Assembly: GCA_963575745.1 (NCBI GenBank)
Contig: CAUYUJ010015028.1
Location: 236,501 to 300,500, forward strand
Reading direction: 5' to 3'
Source of the DNA: Prorocentrum cordatum
Lineage: Eukaryota > Sar > Dinophyceae > Prorocentrales > Prorocentraceae
DNA: 64,000 bases
Below are positions 59,370-64,000 of the stretch, piece after piece. Within the stretch, counting starts at the first letter, position 1. The number at the start of each line of letters is the position of its first letter. The notes beneath the pieces are model-generated. The model was not told where the DNA came from and did not search any database. It worked only from the letters and a program-made list of their open reading frames with translations. The position numbers and the translations under genes are program-made.

Positions 59370-62300
59370 GCCCACGCGCGTGCGCGCGAGGTGTGAATTC
59401 TGCATTGTTCTCAGCGGTCTGGCAACGAAGGGGCCTGGAAACGAAGGGGTTCTTGGGCGGTGACCGAATGGATGTTCCAGGTAGCGCAGGGCTGCAGCGC
59501 GCCAGCCAAGTGGCTGAGCGCGCAACGCGCCCGCGCGCGCGCGCCGGCGCGAGCTGTGAATTCTGTATCTCTTGTAATAGAAGGGCCGCAATGTTGGCGT
59601 GGAAGCTCAAGAGGTCCCCTAGCGGAGAACGATTGGATTTCCGATTTACCATGGGTTTGTAGCACGTCGGCGAAGTGGCTCAGCGCGCAACGCGCCCACG
59701 CGCGCGCGCGGGCGCGAGCTGTGAATTCTGTGTTATCCACAAAAGAAGGGCAGTCGTGCTGTCCTGGACACTAAAATGGCCCCCCAGCGGTGACCGACTG
59801 GATTGTCAAATTGGCATGGGGATGTAGCATGTCGGCCAGGTGGCTCAGCGCACAAGTCGCCCGCGCGCGCGGGAGCGAGCCGCCGCTCTGCGTTATCCAG
59901 AACAGAAGGGCCGCCATGGTGGCTTGGGAGTTCAAGCAGCCCATTAGTGGTGGCCGATTTCTTTTTCCAATTTAACATGGGCTTCTGGCATGTCGGCCAA
60001 GTGTCTCAGCGCACAGCGCGCCCACGCGTGCGCGCGCGAGCTGTGAGTTCTACCCGCAATAGCAGGGCCGCCATGCTGGCCTGGGAAATCAAGCGGCCCA
60101 TTAGCGGTGACCGATTGAATATCCGAGATAGCTCGAGTTCGTAGCGTTTTGGTTAAATGGTTCAGCGTACAACGAGCCCACGCGCGCGCGCGCCCGCTTG
60201 CGCTCGCGCGCGCGAGCTGTGAATTCTGCATCACCAACCATAGAATGGCCGCCATGTTTGCTTAGAAACTTAAGTGGCCCCTGAGCAGTAACCGACGGAC
60301 TTCCAAGTTAGCAAAAGGTCGTAGCATGCCGGTTAAGTTGTGCAGCGCACAGAGCGCCCGCGCCTGTGCGCGCAGGCGCGAGCTGTGAACCCTGTATTCT
60401 CCGCAATGCAAATGCAGCCACGTTGGCCTGAGAACTCAAGTGGCCCCTTAGCCGTGGCCGATGGTATTTTCCATGTTTAACATGGGTTTGTAGCATGTCG
60501 GCCAAGTTGCCCAGCGTACAAGGCGCCTCGCGCGCGCGCCCGCGCGCGCGAGTTGTGAATTTTCGTGCTACCCGCAGTAGAAGGGCCGCCATGTTGGCTT
60601 GCACACTCAAGTAGCCCTTTTGCGGTGGCTTCCAGCGTGTCAGCCCAGTGGCTCAGCGCGCAGCGCGCCCCCGCGCGCGCGCGGGCGCGAGCTGCGAACC
60701 CTGATCCAAAGTAGAAGGGCCGCCGTGTTGGCTTGGAAACCCGGATTGATTTCCAGGTTAGCACTGGTTTGTGGCATGTTGGCCAAGTGGTTCAGCGCTC
60801 AACGCACCCACCCGCGCGCGCGCGAGTTGCGACTTCTGGATCAATTGGTTACCCATAATAGAAGGGCCGCCACGATTGCCTGGAAATTGAAGTGCAACCC
60901 TATCGTTGGCTGATTCGATTTCCGAGTAACCATGAGTTCGCAGCGTGCCGATTAAGCTGTAAATTTTTTATTGCACGCAATAGAGTGGCCGTCATGTTGG
61001 CCTGGAAGCCATAGTGGCCCCTTAGCGGTGGCCGATTGGTTTTCCCAGTTTACCTAGGGTTGCCGCATGTCGGCCAAGTTGCTCAGCGTACAACGCACCC
61101 GCGCGCACGCGCGGGCGCGAGTTGTGACCTCTGCATCGCTCACAACAGAAGGGCCGCCGTATTGGCTTGGAAACGCAAGTGGCTCTCTAGCGATGGCCGA
61201 CTGGATTTTCAATTTAACATGGGTTTGTAGCATGTCGCACAAGTGGCTCAGCGTAAAGGACGCCCACGCGCGCGCGCGAGCAGTGACTTACGAACTATCC
61301 ACACCAGAAGGGCCGCTATGTTTGCTTGGAAACTAAAAGTTGCCCGTTGCGGTAGAAGATTGAATATCCTAGTTAGCATGTGGTTGTGCCATGTTGGCCA
61401 AGTAGCTCAGCGTGCAACGCGCCCGCGCGCGCGGGCGCGAGCTGTGAACTCTGTATCATCCACGACAGAGGACCGCCGTGCTGGCCTGGCAATTCAAGCG
61501 GCCCCGTGGCGGTGGCCGAATGGATTTCCAAGTTAACATGGGGTTGTTGCATGTCGGCCAAGTGGCTCAGCGCACAACGCGCGCACGCGCGCGCGCGGGC
61601 TGTGCATCCTGCACTACCCACAATAGAAGGGCCGCTGTCTCCTGGAAACTCATGTGGCCCCTGAGCGGTGACCGATTGGAATTCCGAGTTCACATGGGCT
61701 TGTAGCATGTGGCTGAACGCACATAGCGCCCGCGCGCGCGCGCCCCCCCCCCCGGCGCGTGCGAGCTCTGAAAGCCGTACTACCCGCAATATCGGGTCCT
61801 TTATGTTGGCATGGAAGCTCAAGTGGCCCCTCCGCAGTAACCGATTGAACTTCCGAGTTAACATGGGGGTTGTCGCGTATCGGCCAGGTGGCTCAGCGTA
61901 CACGTCGCCCACGCGCGCGCTAGCTGTGAACTCTGTATTTTCCACCGTACAACGGCCACCATGTTGGCATGGAAAATCTAATTGGCCAATTAACGGTGAC
62001 TGATTGTATTCCGAGTTAACATGGGCTTGTAGCATGTCGGTCACGTGGCTTAGCGTACAACGCGCCCGCGCGCGCGAGATGTGACTTCTGGACTACCCAC
62101 ATTAGAAAGGGCCGCCATGTTGTGGCCTGGAAACTCAAATGGCCCCTTAGCGGTGACCGATTGGATTTCGAAGTTAGCATGAGTTTGTAGCGTGTCGGTT
62201 ACGTGGCTCGATTTACAAAGCGCCACCGCGCGCGCGCGCCCGCGACCGCGCGAGCGCGAGTCGTGAATCTTGGGTTACCCACAAAAGAAGGGCCGCCGTG

Positions 62301-62600
62301 TTGGCCTGTGAACGAAGGTGGCCCTGAGAGGTGACCGACTGCATCTCCAAGTTAACATGTGGTTGGAGCATGTCGACCCTGTGGCTGAGCGCGCAACGCG
62401 CCCACGCGCGCGCGGGCGCAAGCTGTGAATTCTGTTGTGCCCACAATAGAAGGGCCGCTATTTTTGCCTGGAAACTCAAGCGGCCCCTCAGCGGTGGCCG
62501 AATGGATTTCCCAGTTAACATGGGGTTGCAGCACGTCGGCCAAGAGGCTCAGCGTACTACGCGCGCGCGCGGGCGCGAGCTGTGCATTCGGCGCGCGGCG
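59370..62600. repeat. About 165-bp satellite, roughly 19 units, CGCGCG tract in most units
   Basis: In order, each unit has GTAGCATGTCGGCCAAGTGG, CTCAGCGCGCAACGCGCCC, a (CG)n-rich tract, GCGAGCTGTGAATTCTG, CACAATAGAAGGGCCGCCAT, GTTGGCTTGGAAACTCAAG, TGGCCCCTTAGCGGTGACCG, ATTGGATTTCCAAGTTAACA and TGGGTTT. Start words fall near 59676, 59840, 60005, 60160, 60340, 60505, 60650, 60785, 61078, 61243, 61400, 61562, 61700, 61885, 62048, 62200, 62380 and 62545. Units differ at 15-30% of positions. GGGCCGCCATGTTGGC is the best conserved part. Confidence 0.95.
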
Positions 62601-62879
62601 GCCGCGGGCCTTTCTGCGTGGGAAACAAACGCAATATGCGAGCGCGGAAATACAGCCACACGCATTGTGGCCATGGGCCACTACGTAGGTAGGCGAACAT
62701 ACGGCTGCAAGGGGCAATGCCGCCGCGCGTTAGGGCGGGACACCATATTATGCGCGAGGGGGAAGCGCCGAGGCCATGTGCGGCCCGTGTCCAGCGCAGC
62801 CCGGTCGCCCCCGGCCTGGGGCCTGGCCCGGCAAGCAGCCCTGCCCACCCTGACCGGTACCCAGCGGGCTGGCCCCTCG

Positions 62880-63425
62880 CCCACCCAATAGCTCGGCTGG
62901 TGACCGGCCGGTAGCCCGGCCAGTAAGTCCGCGAACGCGGCGGGCAACCCTGCCGGTAACTCCACGAACCCGGCCGGTAACCCTGCCGGTAATTCTACGA
63001 ACCCGGCCGGTGACCCGGCCCGGCCGGTAACCCGGCTGGTAGCCCGGCTGTTAACTGCGCGCCCGGCCGGTAACCCGGCTGTTAGCCCCAGCCCGGCTGG
63101 TAACCCGGCTGGTTACCCGGCTGTTAATTCCCAGCCCGGCCGGCAACCCGGCCGGTAGCCCGGCTGGTAGCCCGGCCCTTAGCTTAGCCTTGCAGCACAT
63201 TCTGTAGCGGAGCTACAGCGCCGCTACAGAACGCCGCAGACGGCAGGCCCTTTGCCTGGCCGGCAGCCCGGCTGTAACTCCGCGCGCCCGGCCGGTAGCC
63301 CGGCTGTTAATTCCCGCGCGCCCGGCTGGTAACTCCGCGCACCCGGCCGGTAATTCTGCAATTTTGGTTGGTAACCTGGCTGGGAATTCAGCGAACCCGG
63401 CCGGTAATTGCGCGAGATCGGGCAG
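62880..63425. repeat. CCCGGCCGGTAA-type short array
   Basis: CCCGGCCGGTAACCC, CCCGGCTGGTAGCCC and CCCGGCTGTTAATTC words of 12-24 bp recur, many being GGCCGG palindromes. It is interrupted at 63185-63245, where GTAGCGGAGCTACAGCGCCG and CTACAGAACGC form a small hairpin. Confidence 0.85.
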
Positions 63426-64000
63426 CGGATGGAAATTTTGCGCACGCGGCGGGCCCCGCAGCCGGGAATGTCGCGGGTTAACCGCAGGAGCCCCCCCCCC
63501 CCGCCCCCCCGATTTTTTTGGGGCGAAAACAAGGCCCCGATGCCCCTGGCCCGCCCTCCGTGGATTCTTTTCCCGTGATTAGCCGTTTGGGCGAAATCCT
63601 TTTCGCATGTGCACCCATGGCCCACTATTCGTCCGTTGGTCACTGCAAACCGCGGCAGCCGGCGCAGGAAAGCCATAGTGCGCTGATGGCCATGCACTTA
63701 ACAGTTCGTGGAAAACCATTGGGCGCCGCGCATTTGTGAAGTGTCTGGCCATGCATTGGGGCCAGAGAACTACATTTCAAATCGGGTTTTCCCTTGGGGT
63801 TTTCGCGTTCACACCGACGACATACGCGCGGAAACCAAAGTGCGCAGCGCGCGCGCGCGCGATTTTGCGCTGCGCACTATGGTTTCCACTTGTATGGCTA
63901 TCTGTTGGGACGAGAATTAAATTGCGCATCGTTTGGTTTTCGCGTTCACATCGTTCACAAATGCATGGGAAGAAACCGTTGTGCGCACCGAAACGTCGCG
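63426..64000. repeat. No gene recognised; hairpin with CG core at 63829-63889
   Basis: GGAAACCAAAGTGCGCAGCG pairs with CGCTGCGCACTATGGTTTCC around a CGCGCGCG core. TTTTCGCGTTCACA occurs at 63798 and 63938. A G/C run lies at 63490-63512. Confidence 0.7.

Noticed and set aside
1-64000. tRNA, rRNA, snRNA and tandem spliced-leader RNA genes
   Set aside because: I looked for their familiar sequence blocks and saw none; a covariance-model search would be needed to exclude small or diverged RNAs.

Overview
The window looks like nuclear DNA of a dinoflagellate. The evidence is: (i) an intronless VTT-domain membrane-protein gene at 40733-41623 preceded by two adjacent degenerate copies of the dinoflagellate spliced leader (DinoSL), the mark of a processed mRNA put back into the genome; (ii) a decayed non-LTR retrotransposon (LINE) with an N-terminal CX2C/CX2C zinc finger, AP-endonuclease, reverse transcriptase, CCHC finger and RNase H; (iii) GC-rich DNA with very low gene density, packed with satellites, (TCC)n tracts and short inverted-repeat elements. 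The genus cannot be told from the sequence alone. I see no rRNA, tRNA, CRISPR array or bacterial-style operon.

Layout. 0-9 kb: a dispersed CCGCAGTTGCGG motif, a tandem hairpin, a 102-bp satellite, then many short inverted-repeat elements and a CGACCCACCC minisatellite. 9.9-16.4 kb: plus-strand LINE broken by frameshifts and two in-frame TGA codons. 16.4-34.4 kb: microsatellites, paired dispersed repeats and two weak decayed coding regions (20.56-21.63 kb plus; 21.9-23.2 kb minus, split by a mobile element). 34.4-36.7 kb: a CAGCA/CAGCT array running into a 79-bp hairpin satellite. 37-40 kb: TCC tracts and more mobile elements. 40.6-41.6 kb: the VTT retrogene. 42.7-44.9 kb: a second, minus-strand LINE fragment split by a 270-bp inverted-repeat element. 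47.2-48.0 kb: CCTCT array and 89-bp satellite. 49.5-51.3 kb: about 1.75 kb of (TAC)n. 53.5-55.1 kb: an intact 524-codon minus-strand ORF of unknown function. 59.4-62.6 kb: a roughly 165-bp satellite with a CG-alternating tract in most units. 62.9-63.4 kb: a GGCCGGTAA-type array.

The most interesting structure is the mobile-element layer. At least fifteen families of short non-coding dispersed repeats can be set up by comparing copies inside this one window. I name them A to N and R. Family A has about 18 full or partial copies, terminal inverted repeats of about 30 bp, and 8-bp target-site duplications at many copies. Several copies sit inside older sequences (LINE, decayed coding DNA, other elements, satellites), which gives relative insertion times. 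No transposase is visible, so these would be non-autonomous. All boundaries were read by eye and may be off by a few bases; for low-complexity arrays by tens of bases.
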